From the NCBI GenBank assembly GCA_031291845.1, contig JARLIH010000014.1:1-50836 (forward strand): a stretch of DNA of 50,836 nucleotides, read 5' to 3'. The position numbers were made by a program, and so were the translations under genes. Below are positions 26,024-34,984 of this stretch, one piece after another. Source of the DNA: Isosphaeraceae bacterium (GTDB lineage: Bacteria; Planctomycetota; Planctomycetia; Isosphaerales; Isosphaeraceae). The notes under the pieces were generated by a model. It did not search any database. It had not been told where the DNA came from and saw only the letters and a program-made list of their open reading frames with translations. How positions within the stretch are numbered: the stretch's first letter is position 1; each line of letters begins with the position of its first letter.

Positions 26024-26260
26024 GGGCTACCTCTCCGGTCGGATACGCCGTCCAAGCCGCGGACGAACGACCGGCGCGATTCGCAGGCGAGTTCCAAAGG
26101 ATGCGAAAAAGGGGAGAGTCGCGACGGGAGCGCGGAGGATAACCGGGACGCGCGATCCGGGCAAGCGCGATTCCCACGTGGGACCCACCCGTGATCGTTA
26201 TCGGTCCCCGGCCGCGCGCCTCTGAAAGAAATCACCCGCCGACCCGCGCCGCGGCGCCGT

Positions 26261-27454
26261 TCAGCCCTTGAGAAACACTTCCAGGGCGTCGAACCCCTTT
26301 TCGAGCGTCGCCAGGTCGGTCGCGAAGGACAGCCGCGCGTACCCCTCGGCGCCGAAGGCCGATCCCATCACGAGCGCCACGTGCGCCTTGGCCAGGGCAG
26401 TCAGGCAAAACGAGGTCGAGTCCGTGATGACCTGCCCGCCGAGCGTCCGGCCGAAGTGGCTCGACACGTTCATGAACGCGTAAAACGCCCCTCCGGGCGG
26501 AATGCACGTCACCCCCGGCAGCCGTTCGATCCGCTCCAGAACATACGCCCGGCGCTTCGCGAACTGTTCCTTCATGGCCCGCACCGAGTCTTGCGGTCCC
26601 GTCACCGCCTCCAGGGCCGCCCACTGACTGACCGAGCATGGGTTACTCGTTTCCTGGCTCTGAAGGTCGCCCATGAACTTCGACACCGCGAGCGGGGCCA
26701 CCGCCCAACCGATCCGCCAACCCGTCATCGCGTAGGTCTTGCTGACCCCCGATACTGTGATCGTTCGCTCGGCCAGCTCAGGCCGTAATGTGGCGAAACA
26801 GGTCGGCGCGACCCCGCCGTAGGTCAACTGCTCGTAGATCTCGTCCGAAATGACGCCGATCTGGGTTCTCAGCACGACGTCCGCCAGCCTCTCCAGATCG
26901 CCCCGCACGTAAACGACGCCGGTCGGGTTGGATGGGCTGTTGATCATCAGCAGCCGGCTCCGGGGAGTGATCGCCGCCTCGAGCTGCTCGGGCGTCAGCT
27001 TGAAACCGCTCGATTCCGGCGTCGCGATCACCACCGGCGTCGCGCCGGTCAACTTCACGAGGTCCGCGTAGCTCACCCAGTAAGGAGACGGGATGATCAC
27101 CTCGTCACCCGGCCCGCACAGCGCCATCAGGGCATTATGGATCGAGTGCTTCGCGCCGTTGGAGATCACGACCTGGGCCGCCTGGGTCGGCAACCCTTGC
27201 TGTTTCGTGTAGAGGTCCGCGATCGCCTCGCGCAGCTCGGGCATACCCGCGGGGGGCGTGTAGTGAGTCTGGCCACCGCGAATCGCCCGAAACGCGGCCT
27301 CCTGGATGTTCTCGGGCGTAGGGAAGTCGGGCTCGCCGAGCGCAAAGTCGAGGACCGCCACCCCCTGCCCCTTCAGCCGTTTGGCCTCCGCCGCCATCGC
27401 CAAGGTCGCCGAGGGAGCAATGAGTTTCGAGCGTTCCGCCAGTGTCAGAGCCAT
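26261..27454 (-). CDS. Class I/II aminotransferase, aspartate aminotransferase type
   Basis: A 397-aa PLP enzyme of fold type I, subgroup I-gamma (aspC/aatA of thermophiles and many bacteria). Landmarks: LGEPDFPTPENI at the start, HYTPPAGMPELREAIA, NSPSNPTGVVY, SDEIYEQLTYGG, and the PLP-binding Lys in SGVSKTYAMTGWRIGW near residue 238, followed by ARLSFATD with the substrate-binding Arg. It probably moves the amino group between aspartate or similar amino acids and 2-oxoglutarate. It stands alone. Confidence 0.9.
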   Translation of the reverse strand: MALTLAERSKLIAPSATLAMAAEAKRLKGQGVAVLDFALGEPDFPTPENIQEAAFRAIRGGQTHYTPPAGMPELREAIADLYTKQQGLPTQAAQVVISNGAKHSIHNALMALCGPGDEVIIPSPYWVSYADLVKLTGATPVVIATPESSGFKLTPEQLEAAITPRSRLLMINSPSNPTGVVYVRGDLERLADVVLRTQIGVISDEIYEQLTYGGVAPTCFATLRPELAERTITVSGVSKTYAMTGWRIGWAVAPLAVSKFMGDLQSQETSNPCSVSQWAALEAVTGPQDSVRAMKEQFAKRRAYVLERIERLPGVTCIPPGGAFYAFMNVSSHFGRTLGGQVITDSTSFCLTALAKAHVALVMGSAFGAEGYARLSFATDLATLEKGFDALEVFLKG

Positions 27455-27646
27455 ACCATCGCCTCGCTGAAGTCGAGTCGGAGAGCCACCCGCGCTGTGC
27501 TTCGCTTCGTTTCCGGATCTCCTTCAGCCTAACAAGGTTCGCGGGCCCCGTCACCTCGTTCTTGGAGGCCGCCTGCCGGGAGGAACCCACCCCCGGCGCA
27601 ACCGTTCGATGTTGCAGGAATCTCTTGCCCAACCTTTCCATTTCAT

Positions 27647-27675
27647 TTGCCGAGTCCGTTTTCGGATGGTAAGAT
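27647..27675 (+). promoter_or_regulatory. Sigma70-type promoter upstream of fabF
   Basis: TTGCCG, a 17-base spacer and TAAGAT (5/6). The start point would be near 27682, 15-20 bases before the small candidate ORF and about 268 bases before fabF. Confidence 0.5.
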
Positions 27676-27697
27676 AGGCTCGTCCTGGCAAGCAGTA

Positions 27698-27793
27698 GTG
27701 GTGGAACGCACTTACGTCACGAACTTTGTAGAGAAGGTATTCGGCAGGATCTGGTCCGAGACCGATCATCCGCAGGTTGTGTTCGAGGTCTGA
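27698..27793 (+). CDS. Candidate 31-aa small ORF in the fabF leader
   Basis: GTG-started frame reading (M)VERTYVTNFVEKVFGR then IWSETDHPQVVFEV. The composition is protein-like (mixed hydrophobic and charged, few Arg/Ala runs), unlike chance frames in this DNA, and it sits just downstream of a good promoter. Against it: no ribosome-binding site and no recognised family. It could be a leader peptide of fabF. Confidence 0.3.
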   Translation: MVERTYVTNFVEKVFGRIWSETDHPQVVFEV

Positions 27794-27949
27794 GCGCGCT
27801 CGTTGCCGGGCCGTCCGAGGGACGGAGGCGCAGGCGTGGCCAGCGCGTGTTAACTCAGCTCCACGAGGGAGCGAGTGGGCTCTGGCGGCAGGGACGAAGG
27901 TTCGCCCACGACTTCAACGATTTGGCGACATTTGACGGTGGGGGATCGA

Positions 27950-29230
27950 ATGCGTCGCGTGGTGGTCACCGGAATAGGCGTCGTTTCGCCCAACGGCATT
28001 GGCCGTCGTTCCTTCAGCGAGGCGATCGTCGAGGGCCGGTCCGGGGTCAGCTTTATCGAAAGCTTTGACACGACCGGCCTGCCGATCAAGATCGCGGGCG
28101 AGGTCAAGGGCTTTGACGTCACGCCGTTTCTCGGCGAGAACAAGAAGAGCGCGAAGCTAATGAGCCGCGCGGTGGGCTTCGCGGTCGGCGCTGCGGCCCT
28201 CGCGATGGAAGATTCGGGCCTCGAGAGCAACAAGCTCGACCCGGCCCGTTTCGGCGTTTGCATGGGAACAGGCATCACGCCGGTCGACGTCGAGGAGCTC
28301 GTCGGGCCCATCGCAAAGGGGCTCGGGACCGACGGGGCCTTCGACATGGGCCGGTTCTCGATGGCGCGTGCCGAGTCGATCTTCCCGCTCTGGCTGCTGC
28401 GCCACCTGCCGAACATGGCGGCAGCGCACATCTCCATATTGCACCACGCGATGGGGCCGAACAACACGGTCGTCACGGCGTGCGCGGCGGGCACCCAGGC
28501 GGTCGGCGAGGCCTTTCGCCTAATCGCCCGGGGCGACTCCGACGTGATGCTGGCCGGCGGCTGCGACAGCCGGCTCGATCCCCAACTGCTGGTCGCCTAC
28601 AACGCGATGAAGACCGTCAGCGCCTCGATCCGGCCCCCCGCCGAGGTCTCTCGCCCGTTCGATGGCGATCGCGACGGCTTCGTTCTGGGCGAAGGGGCGG
28701 CGGTCCTGGTCCTCGAAAGCCTCCGCAGCGCCCGGCGGCGCAAGGCCACGATCTACGCCGAAGTGACCGGCTTTGGGTCGTCTTTCGACGCGTATGGCAT
28801 CACCCGCCCCGAGCCCGAGGGCAAGGGTGCCGCCCTGTCGATGACCGCCGCGCTCCGCGAGGCGAAGGTCGACCCGGCCGACATCGATTACATCAACGCC
28901 CACGGGACCAGTACGCGGCTCAACGACATCATGGAGACCGTCGCCGTGAAGCGCGTGTTCGGCCACCGCGCTGGGTCGATCCCGATGAGCTCGCAGAAGT
29001 CGATGGTCGGCCACCTGATCGGCGCGTCGGGTGCCCTCGAAGCCGCCGCGACGGCTCTCTCACTCGAGCGCGGGATCGTCCCCCCGACGATCAACCAGGA
29101 GAAAGCGGACCCCGTCTGCGACCTGGACTACGTGCCAAACACCGCCCGCGAGATCCCGTTGCGAACGGCGATCTCGAACAGCTTCGGCTTCGGCGGCCAG
29201 AACGCGTCCCTCGTCATGGCGCGGGTTTGA
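27950..29230 (+). CDS. fabF: 3-oxoacyl-ACP synthase II (KAS II)
   Basis: A 426-aa condensing enzyme that extends acyl-ACP chains with malonyl-ACP in fatty acid synthesis. The thiolase-fold catalytic triad is complete: Cys178 (VTACAAGTQA), His318 (NAHGTST) and His355 (MVGHLIGASGA), plus the GFGGQNASLV end block. Length and motifs match FabF. The ATG at 27950 has GGGGGA before it. It is separate from other fatty acid genes here; a second KAS (49325-50578) belongs to a different operon. A 3'-terminal piece of a near-identical gene survives at 30331-30369. Confidence 0.9.
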   Translation: MRRVVVTGIGVVSPNGIGRRSFSEAIVEGRSGVSFIESFDTTGLPIKIAGEVKGFDVTPFLGENKKSAKLMSRAVGFAVGAAALAMEDSGLESNKLDPARFGVCMGTGITPVDVEELVGPIAKGLGTDGAFDMGRFSMARAESIFPLWLLRHLPNMAAAHISILHHAMGPNNTVVTACAAGTQAVGEAFRLIARGDSDVMLAGGCDSRLDPQLLVAYNAMKTVSASIRPPAEVSRPFDGDRDGFVLGEGAAVLVLESLRSARRRKATIYAEVTGFGSSFDAYGITRPEPEGKGAALSMTAALREAKVDPADIDYINAHGTSTRLNDIMETVAVKRVFGHRAGSIPMSSQKSMVGHLIGASGALEAAATALSLERGIVPPTINQEKADPVCDLDYVPNTAREIPLRTAISNSFGFGGQNASLVMARV

Positions 29231-29286
29231 TCCGCCGAAAACCGGCACACGCCTGCGAATGCCGTCGCGCGCTTCGACAACGTGTT

Positions 29287-29331
29287 GGGCCGGCCATTGC
29301 CGGTCGGGATTCGGCCCGCAATGGCCGGCCC
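29287..29331 (+). terminator. Terminator-like palindrome after fabF
   Basis: 14-bp perfect arms (29287-29300 with 29318-29331) around a 17-base loop, built on GGCCGGCCATTGC. It lies 57 bases after the fabF stop. No T run follows, so it may be a short interspersed palindrome instead of, or as well as, a terminator. A similar GGCCGG-rich piece occurs at about 30299-30317. Confidence 0.45.
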
Positions 29332-29406
29332 TACGAACTGTTTGACTCCGAGGCCACGCGGCTTTCGCGAGCCCGACAGCCAGGCTCGGCGTTTTGCGAC
29401 CGTCTC

Positions 29407-29434
29407 TTGACGAAACGTCGTAAATAACAATCAT
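29407..29434 (+). promoter_or_regulatory. Promoter candidate of the PEP-CTERM gene
   Basis: TTGACG (5/6), a 16-base spacer and AATCAT (4/6), with a start point near 29441, about 47 bases before the ATG. Confidence 0.35.
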
Positions 29435-29487
29435 GACGCCTGTAAGTAATTGCATTCTCAATAGGAACGGGCTCCAGGGAGGGCGTG

Positions 29488-30243
29488 ATGCGCCAGTTTC
29501 TCGCATTGAGCTTCGGGCTGGCCATGATTCCGGTTTTCACCTCGCACGTCGGTGCGAACCCGGTCGAGCTCTCGATCCAAGGCGGTTACTCCATCGAGTC
29601 CCAGGACGGTTCGCCAGTGGCCGGGGATACGAACGCCCAAACTTATCAGATCTCCGATGGACTCCAGTCGGGTCAGTTCCTGGTGTCCGAAAGGGTCAAC
29701 GGCATCGAACGGCCGCCGTCGGGTTGGGGGTCTCCATCAGTCGGAGAACCACCGACGTGGGTTCCATTCTCTGAACCCGTCAGCGGATCTTTCGGGATGA
29801 ATCTTTACTTCACTCCGCCCGCGAGTACCCCGCAACAGCCGTGGCTCGAGGCCCTGGCTGGTATGCCTCCCGTTCCCAATGCCCCTTGGATCAATATCTC
29901 AGGCAATCTCTCGGGCGCGGTCGCGGGGGACGACACGTCCGATATCGGTGCCATCCTCACGGTTTCCAACCTGAGCATCCGAACCGCCAACTGGGCCGGT
30001 TCGGGACTCCCGCCATCGCTTCTGAGCGCCTTTACGGACCCCAATCGAATCCGGATCGTTGCCGACGTCACCGGCGGCTTCATGAATGAGTTTGAATTCC
30101 AGCTCGACATCCTGCCCCCAGGGTCACCTACCGGGCCGCAATCCGTTCCTGAACCACAGACTTTTGCCACCTTCGCGGCGCTCGCGGCTGGCCTGGTGAT
30201 CTGGTGCCGCCGGGGCCCCAGGACATCAACCGGCCACTGCTAA
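29488..30243 (+). CDS. PEP-CTERM sorted exported protein
   Basis: A 251-aa exported protein. It has an N-terminal signal peptide (about 1-23, ending HVGANP), a beta-rich middle section of unknown fold, and a C-terminal PEP-CTERM signal: VPEPQTFATF, a hydrophobic stretch and CRRGPR (about 219-245). Such proteins depend on an exosortase (EpsH/XrtA type), which is not in this window. AGGGAGG five bases before the ATG supports the start; a GTG directly upstream is possible. No enzymatic motif was seen. Ordered between fabF and a duplicated fabF 3' scrap. Confidence 0.7.
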   Translation: MRQFLALSFGLAMIPVFTSHVGANPVELSIQGGYSIESQDGSPVAGDTNAQTYQISDGLQSGQFLVSERVNGIERPPSGWGSPSVGEPPTWVPFSEPVSGSFGMNLYFTPPASTPQQPWLEALAGMPPVPNAPWINISGNLSGAVAGDDTSDIGAILTVSNLSIRTANWAGSGLPPSLLSAFTDPNRIRIVADVTGGFMNEFEFQLDILPPGSPTGPQSVPEPQTFATFAALAAGLVIWCRRGPRTSTGHC

Positions 30244-30330
30244 GTCGGCTGCACCGTGGCCATTACCATCGTACCAGCGCGCCGCGGATCAACCTGTAGG
30301 GCCGGCAGTGGCCGGCTCTTCAGAAACCTG

Positions 30331-30369
30331 GGTGGCCCGAGCGCGTCGCTCGTCATGGCGCGGGTTTGA
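30331..30369 (+). pseudogene. Remnant of a second fabF 3' end
   Basis: 39 bases ending in TGA that match the last 39 bases of fabF (29192-29230) at 35 positions and read GG-x-x-ASLVMARV-stop in the same frame. Upstream in the same frame, F and a few other residues also fit, but identity fades quickly. It is most simply the tail of a duplicated or recombined KAS gene. Confidence 0.6.
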
Positions 30370-30538
30370 CCACCGAGCGGCGCCACTTCGAGGAACCCCA
30401 GTTCGGCCTACCACCTCACGCTTTGACGTGGTCTTCAGCCCGTATTCGGTTAGAATACGCTGGCCCCATCGCCCACTCGCTTGACCGCTGCTCCCCCAGG
30501 CGGCGGCGAATCGCAGGACGCGAGAGACCCGTCGCCTG

Positions 30539-33508
30539 ATGCGCAATGGATTGCGCGAGTCCCTTCTGATTCTCCTACTGCTGGGAACGCTCGGCGCGGG
30601 CAGCGCTCGAGCCCAGCCGGCCGGCGTACGCGCGTCCGGCCAAAACACCGGCATTCGGCCGTCGGACCAGCGGCCCAGGCTGACCGTTCCGCCCGGCCTG
30701 CCGCGTTACGAGATCGACGCCCGGCTCGACCTGGAGCACCGGCAGGTCGCTGCGCGCCAGCGGGTCCAGTACACGAATCGAACCCACAAGCCGACTCGGG
30801 AGCTCGTCTTTCACGTCTACCCCCGCTACCAGATGCAGAGCAGCGATCGCCTCGCGCTGTCCAAGACGCTCGAAGTCTTGCGCCTGAGCCCGGAAGAAGC
30901 GATGGATGCACACGGGCGCCGGATGACGGTCGCGGCGATTCGGAGCGAGGGGAAGCCGCTCCCGTTCAGTTTCGACGCCAAGGTCGACACGGTCATGATC
31001 GTCCCGCTCGGGCGCGAGGTCCCGCCGGGGGCCGCGGTCGTCGTCGAGATCGACTATTTCGTGGACCTGCCCGATTTCTGGGGACGCTGGGGATACCACC
31101 GGGGGATCACCTACCTGCTCAACTGGTATCCCGTGCTGGCGCACCACGATGACAACGGCTGGGAGCGCACGCCGTTCGTCCCCTGGCATCAGCCGTGGCA
31201 CCAGGAAGCGGGGCACTACCTCGTCCGGTTCGACCTGCCGGAAGGACAGGTCGTCGCCTCGACGGGACGGATCGTCCGCACGGACCCCTTGAACGGCAAG
31301 CGCCAGCTCGTGACGATCACGGGCGCTCCCGCCCGGGACTTCGCCTTGGTGTGCTCCGACCGCTTCGTTGCCAGCGAAGAGCAGGTCGGCGCCACGCGAG
31401 TCCGCGTGGTCTCGTTCCCCGAACACGGCGGGAACGCCAAACGGGTCATGGAATTCGCCAAGGAAGTCATTCCCCTCTACGAGAGCTGGTTCGGCCCCTA
31501 TTTCGACGAGGAGTTCGAGGTCGCTCCCTCGTTCTTCGGCTGGAACGGGAACGAGTGTTCGGGGCTGGTCCTGCTCGACGACCGCGTGATGCGCATCCCC
31601 TCGGCCGGAGCGCGCTACCTCGACCACCTTGTGACCCACGAAACGCTTCACCAGTGGTTCTGGAACGTCGTCGGCACGGACGGGTATGCCGAGACGTTCA
31701 TGGACGAGGGGATCGTCAACGGGATCACGGCGATCCGGCTCGACATGAAGTACGGGCGCAACGGCGCCCTGATCACCTGGCCGAACAGCATGCGGTGGCT
31801 CCCCACGATCGGCCGCGAAGACCTGCGCCTGGCGGGCTACTACGGCTGGCGGGCGCACGGCAACGACGGCAAGGTGATCCAGGACCTCAAGGCCATGGGG
31901 AACCTCGGGTCGCTCTTCAGTCTGGCCTACGACCGCGGCGGCAAGGTCATCGGCATGATCCAGAACCGGCTCGGGCCCGACCGCTTCAACGCCTTTTTCG
32001 GCAAGGTGTACTTCGACTACGCCTACAAGACGTTCCGGTACGAGGACCTGAAGCGTGAGCTCGCCGCGTTCGACCCCGCCTTCGACTGGCCCCGGTTCCT
32101 CGACGGCTGGCTGATCGAGCACAAAGAGACCGATTGGGCGCTCGCGCGCGTGCACGTCGATGGCCCCCGGTCGCGCTCGGCCCCCCACGAGGTCACCGTC
32201 GAGATCCAGCAGAAGGGACAGATGGCCGAGCCCACCGTCGTGCTCTGCCGCTGCGGCGACGCTGACCTGCGCATCCCCATCTGGCCCGACCGCGGCAGCT
32301 ACGACGTCCCCGGCGCACACGTCGAGCACAAGGACAAGACCGACACCTGGGTCGTTCAGGTCCAGGCACCCGCAACGCCGAGCCAGGTGCTGGTCGATCC
32401 CGACCACGCGCTCCTGGACGCTGCGCCCGACAATAATCGCTGGAAGCCCGAGGTCGCGTGGCGCGTCACGCCGATGATGACGCCGCTCGACGAGTCCTCC
32501 CAGTTTCAAGCCTACGACCGCCCCTCGATCGTCGCGGGCCCGTTCATCGACCAGTACGCGCGCGGCGGTTTCAAGGTCGGCGTCCAGCGCATCGACCGCT
32601 GGTCGGTCACCGGCTGGGCAGGCACCGAGCCCGCCCTGCGCGAGGCGATCTTCGGCGGCCAGGCGACGCTCTATCACTTTCCGTGGCCAAAATGGTCGGC
32701 CGGGCTCTTCTACGAAGAAGGTCTCTACAATTTCTATAACGACCAGCGCCACTCGGGCGGCCGGGCCTTCCTGCGGTACCGGATGCTGGAGTCGCCCAGC
32801 GTGCTGCTCGACGACCAGGCGTTCGCCGAGCTCTACTTCGGGACCGGCTGGGAGTTCTGGCCCGGAGACGACGGCCGCCCGGTGCAAAACGGGCAGTTGA
32901 GGGCCTTCGGCGCACGCTACCATATCAGCACCCTTTTCCCCTACTGGGACCCCGTCCAGGGGTACATGTTCGAGGGGACGGCCGAGTACGGCAACACCGC
33001 GTTCGGCTCGAGCCTCAACTACACGCGTGCCACCCTGGAATACGGCATCGTCCGGCCGCTCCCCACCATGTCGGGCGAACTGTCCAAAAGCCGGATCGCG
33101 CTGCGCGCCTACGGCGGATACGGTTCCCCGGGTGATGCGTACCTATTCCGACTGGGAGGTGGCCGCCGACTCCGCGCACTCGACCTTCAGGAGCAGCTCG
33201 GCAGCTCCGTGTGGCTTGGCACCGTCGAGTGGCGCTACCCGCTCTGGAAGGAGATGGACCAGGACATCCTCGACCACGTTCTGTCTATGAAGAACCTCGT
33301 GGGCGCCGTCTTCTACGACGTCGGTCAGTCTTACTTCGGCAACACCTGGGGCCCGGTCGTGCACGGTGTCGGCGTCGGGATCCGGGTCGACACCGCGCTC
33401 TTCGCCTTCCTGGAGCGCGCCACCCTGCGCGTTGACATCGCGCAGCCGCTCGGGCTGCATCCCGCCCTCGGCCCCGTGCTCTGGTTCGGGCTCAACCAGG
33501 TTTTCTAG
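30539..33508 (+). CDS. M1-type metallopeptidase fused to an Omp85-like outer-membrane barrel
   Basis: A 989-aa exported protein. A signal peptide (1-25, ending ARAQ) is followed by an M1 aminopeptidase-like N-domain. The catalytic domain has HETLH at 367-371 and the third zinc ligand Glu390 in TFMDEG, an exact HExxH-x18-E spacing; GWNGNECSG near 333-341 stands in for the GxMEN substrate motif. After a linker, residues ~690-989 alternate in beta-strand fashion and end with blocks typical of the Omp85/BamA/D15 barrel (LGGGRRLRAL, LGTVEWRYPL, VGAVFYDVGQSYFG, GVGVGIRVDT) and a C-terminal Phe. Predicted location: outer membrane, peptidase domain probably periplasmic. Confidence 0.82.
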   Translation: MRNGLRESLLILLLLGTLGAGSARAQPAGVRASGQNTGIRPSDQRPRLTVPPGLPRYEIDARLDLEHRQVAARQRVQYTNRTHKPTRELVFHVYPRYQMQSSDRLALSKTLEVLRLSPEEAMDAHGRRMTVAAIRSEGKPLPFSFDAKVDTVMIVPLGREVPPGAAVVVEIDYFVDLPDFWGRWGYHRGITYLLNWYPVLAHHDDNGWERTPFVPWHQPWHQEAGHYLVRFDLPEGQVVASTGRIVRTDPLNGKRQLVTITGAPARDFALVCSDRFVASEEQVGATRVRVVSFPEHGGNAKRVMEFAKEVIPLYESWFGPYFDEEFEVAPSFFGWNGNECSGLVLLDDRVMRIPSAGARYLDHLVTHETLHQWFWNVVGTDGYAETFMDEGIVNGITAIRLDMKYGRNGALITWPNSMRWLPTIGREDLRLAGYYGWRAHGNDGKVIQDLKAMGNLGSLFSLAYDRGGKVIGMIQNRLGPDRFNAFFGKVYFDYAYKTFRYEDLKRELAAFDPAFDWPRFLDGWLIEHKETDWALARVHVDGPRSRSAPHEVTVEIQQKGQMAEPTVVLCRCGDADLRIPIWPDRGSYDVPGAHVEHKDKTDTWVVQVQAPATPSQVLVDPDHALLDAAPDNNRWKPEVAWRVTPMMTPLDESSQFQAYDRPSIVAGPFIDQYARGGFKVGVQRIDRWSVTGWAGTEPALREAIFGGQATLYHFPWPKWSAGLFYEEGLYNFYNDQRHSGGRAFLRYRMLESPSVLLDDQAFAELYFGTGWEFWPGDDGRPVQNGQLRAFGARYHISTLFPYWDPVQGYMFEGTAEYGNTAFGSSLNYTRATLEYGIVRPLPTMSGELSKSRIALRAYGGYGSPGDAYLFRLGGGRRLRALDLQEQLGSSVWLGTVEWRYPLWKEMDQDILDHVLSMKNLVGAVFYDVGQSYFGNTWGPVVHGVGVGIRVDTALFAFLERATLRVDIAQPLGLHPALGPVLWFGLNQVF

Positions 33509-33539
33509 AACGGTCCACGGTTCCGCGTTCTCTTTGTGA

Positions 33540-33556
33540 GGTGCATGAAATGCACC
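33540..33556. repeat. Short palindrome between convergent genes
   Basis: GGTGCAT-GAA-ATGCACC, a 7-bp stem with a 3-base loop, lying directly beside the stop of the minus-strand gene and 32 bases after the peptidase-barrel gene. It has the same design as the palindrome at 48034-48050 and could act as a two-way terminator or be a dispersed repeat. Confidence 0.5.
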
Positions 33557-34973
33557 CTACAGAGAGGAAGAGGGATCCAGCCGCGGCTCGCCCCTGGTCC
33601 CGATTGTCACCCATCCCTTGCACTCGAGGATCAGCCAGCTTGCCGCGAGGAAGACGATCGGCCCAACGTGGAACAGCAGCCGAGGCATGGCCGAGTCGAG
33701 ATGCCATTCCAACGGTTGCGGAGTCAACTGAAATATCATCAGGTAAACCAGCAATTGCGCCGTCGGAAACACCCAGAGCAACCACAGCTCGCGACGCCGG
33801 AGCCAGGGCGCGAGCGCCAGGAACGACAGGCCGCATCCCCACCACATCCGGCCCCATTCGGGGTGGTCCAGGCGCTTTAGCACGAACTGGAGGATCAACG
33901 TCGTCCGTCCCGTGTCTCGCAACGGCGCGGTCGTCATGAGCTCGATGAGCTTGGTCGGAGTCGGGTTGTAGGCCCACTGGAGCGCGAGCGAGCCGAGTCC
34001 GGGCACGAGGCCGAGACCAAGCAGGCCGAGGTTGCCGATCGCCCGCCGCCCGCCGCCGTGATTGACCGCGCAAAGGGGTCGCCAGACCGGCTCCGATCGC
34101 CAGGACGACGAGGGCGGCTTTTCCCTCGTCCTTGCAGAAGGCGGACGCCCCCCAGAAGAGACCGGCCAGGAAGTACCAGTTCCGCCGGTGTTGCCGGAGC
34201 GTGAGGGCCATGCAGCCGATGCCGGCGAGCAGAAAGACAGCCAGGGGCCGGTCGGCATACTGCCACGCCCCCTCCTGGGTCCATTCCTGGGGGATCGTGG
34301 CGTAGAAAATCCCGAAGACCCACGGCCATCCCGAGCGCGGATAGGCGGCCTGAGTCAAACCGACGATCAGCAGCAGCTTGCCAAGCTGAGTGAAGATGGC
34401 GACCGCGACCGGTGCAAGGGGGACGCAACGTCCCTCCGGCAGCCAGCCGTAGACGACCAGGCTCGGAAGCAGGTTGGGATACTCCGGGTGCGACCATGCC
34501 AAGACCGGGTCGAACGCGCGGGTCCACCCGTCCGGGCAGAGGTAGAAGAAGCGCGCCCGTTGGTTCCAGATCGAAAAGGCGTCCCACCCGCCCGCAGGCG
34601 AGCCGACCCCCAGTTGAAGCGTCCTGGCAACCCACAGGGCCAGCACCGCTGCAAACGCCCCGGCACCGAACCTGTCAGCCAAACGCGCACACGTTCCGCC
34701 AGCGCTGGGTGCGACAACGCCCGGCGCCCGCCCCAAGCGCACGAGCGCGAGTGATAGCCCCGCGCACGCGGCCACGCCGACGAACACCGCGCGCTGATGG
34801 GGTGCCAGCACGATGGCCCAGAACGTCGTCATCCCAATAAACGCCGCACCCGCCGCCCAGCCCAGGCCGAGCCGCAGCGCCGTCGGCGTGTCGCGCCAGG
34901 ACGAAGCCAGGACCGCCCGGCAGATCAGGTAGCCGATCACCCACGAGAGGCCGAACATCCCCAGGCAGGCCAT
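33557..34973 (-). pseudogene. GT39-like membrane glycosyltransferase, frameshifted
   Basis: Two frames together encode a protein of about 470 aa with many membrane segments. The first frame runs from the ATG at 34973 (AGGAGG seven bases upstream) to about 34062 and contains GGWDAFSIWNQRARFFY, typical of dolichyl-phosphate-mannose-dependent (GT39/ArnT-like) proteins. The homologous part continues in a second frame (LGLGLVPGLGSLALQWAYNP onward) to the TAG at 33557. The switch lies in the GC repeat at 34042-34060. It could be a sequencing or assembly error, a true mutation or slippage. Predicted function: transfer of sugar from a lipid carrier outside the cytoplasm. Confidence 0.65.
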
Positions 34974-34984
34974 GGCGCTCCCTC

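Larger units (their letters stand above)
27455..27949. other. Gene-poor region between the aminotransferase and fabF
   Basis: About 495 bases between divergent genes. It contains a good plus-strand promoter (27647-27675), a possible 31-codon ORF (27698-27793) and a small hairpin near 27811-27825. The minus-strand part at about 27500-27600 has short matches to bacterial SRP RNA but lacks its core, so it was rejected as such. Confidence 0.4.

Noticed and set aside
27500..27600. Possible SRP RNA on the minus strand, with short matches such as CCCGCGAACCTTGTTAGG and TCCGGAAACGAAGCG
   Set aside because: The conserved apical core (GGAAGGAAGCAGCC type) is missing, the two matching pieces are separated by an extra ~10 bases, and I could not pair the arms beyond about 6-7 bp. 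A covariance-model search for RF00169 would settle it.
27455..27620. Riboswitch (TPP or other) upstream of the aminotransferase
   Set aside because: None of the conserved core sequences of TPP, SAM, glycine or cobalamin riboswitches is present.
30575..32923. 782-codon minus-strand frame opposite the peptidase-barrel gene
   Set aside because: Val/Asp/Glu/Arg-rich mirror of the real gene with no motif.
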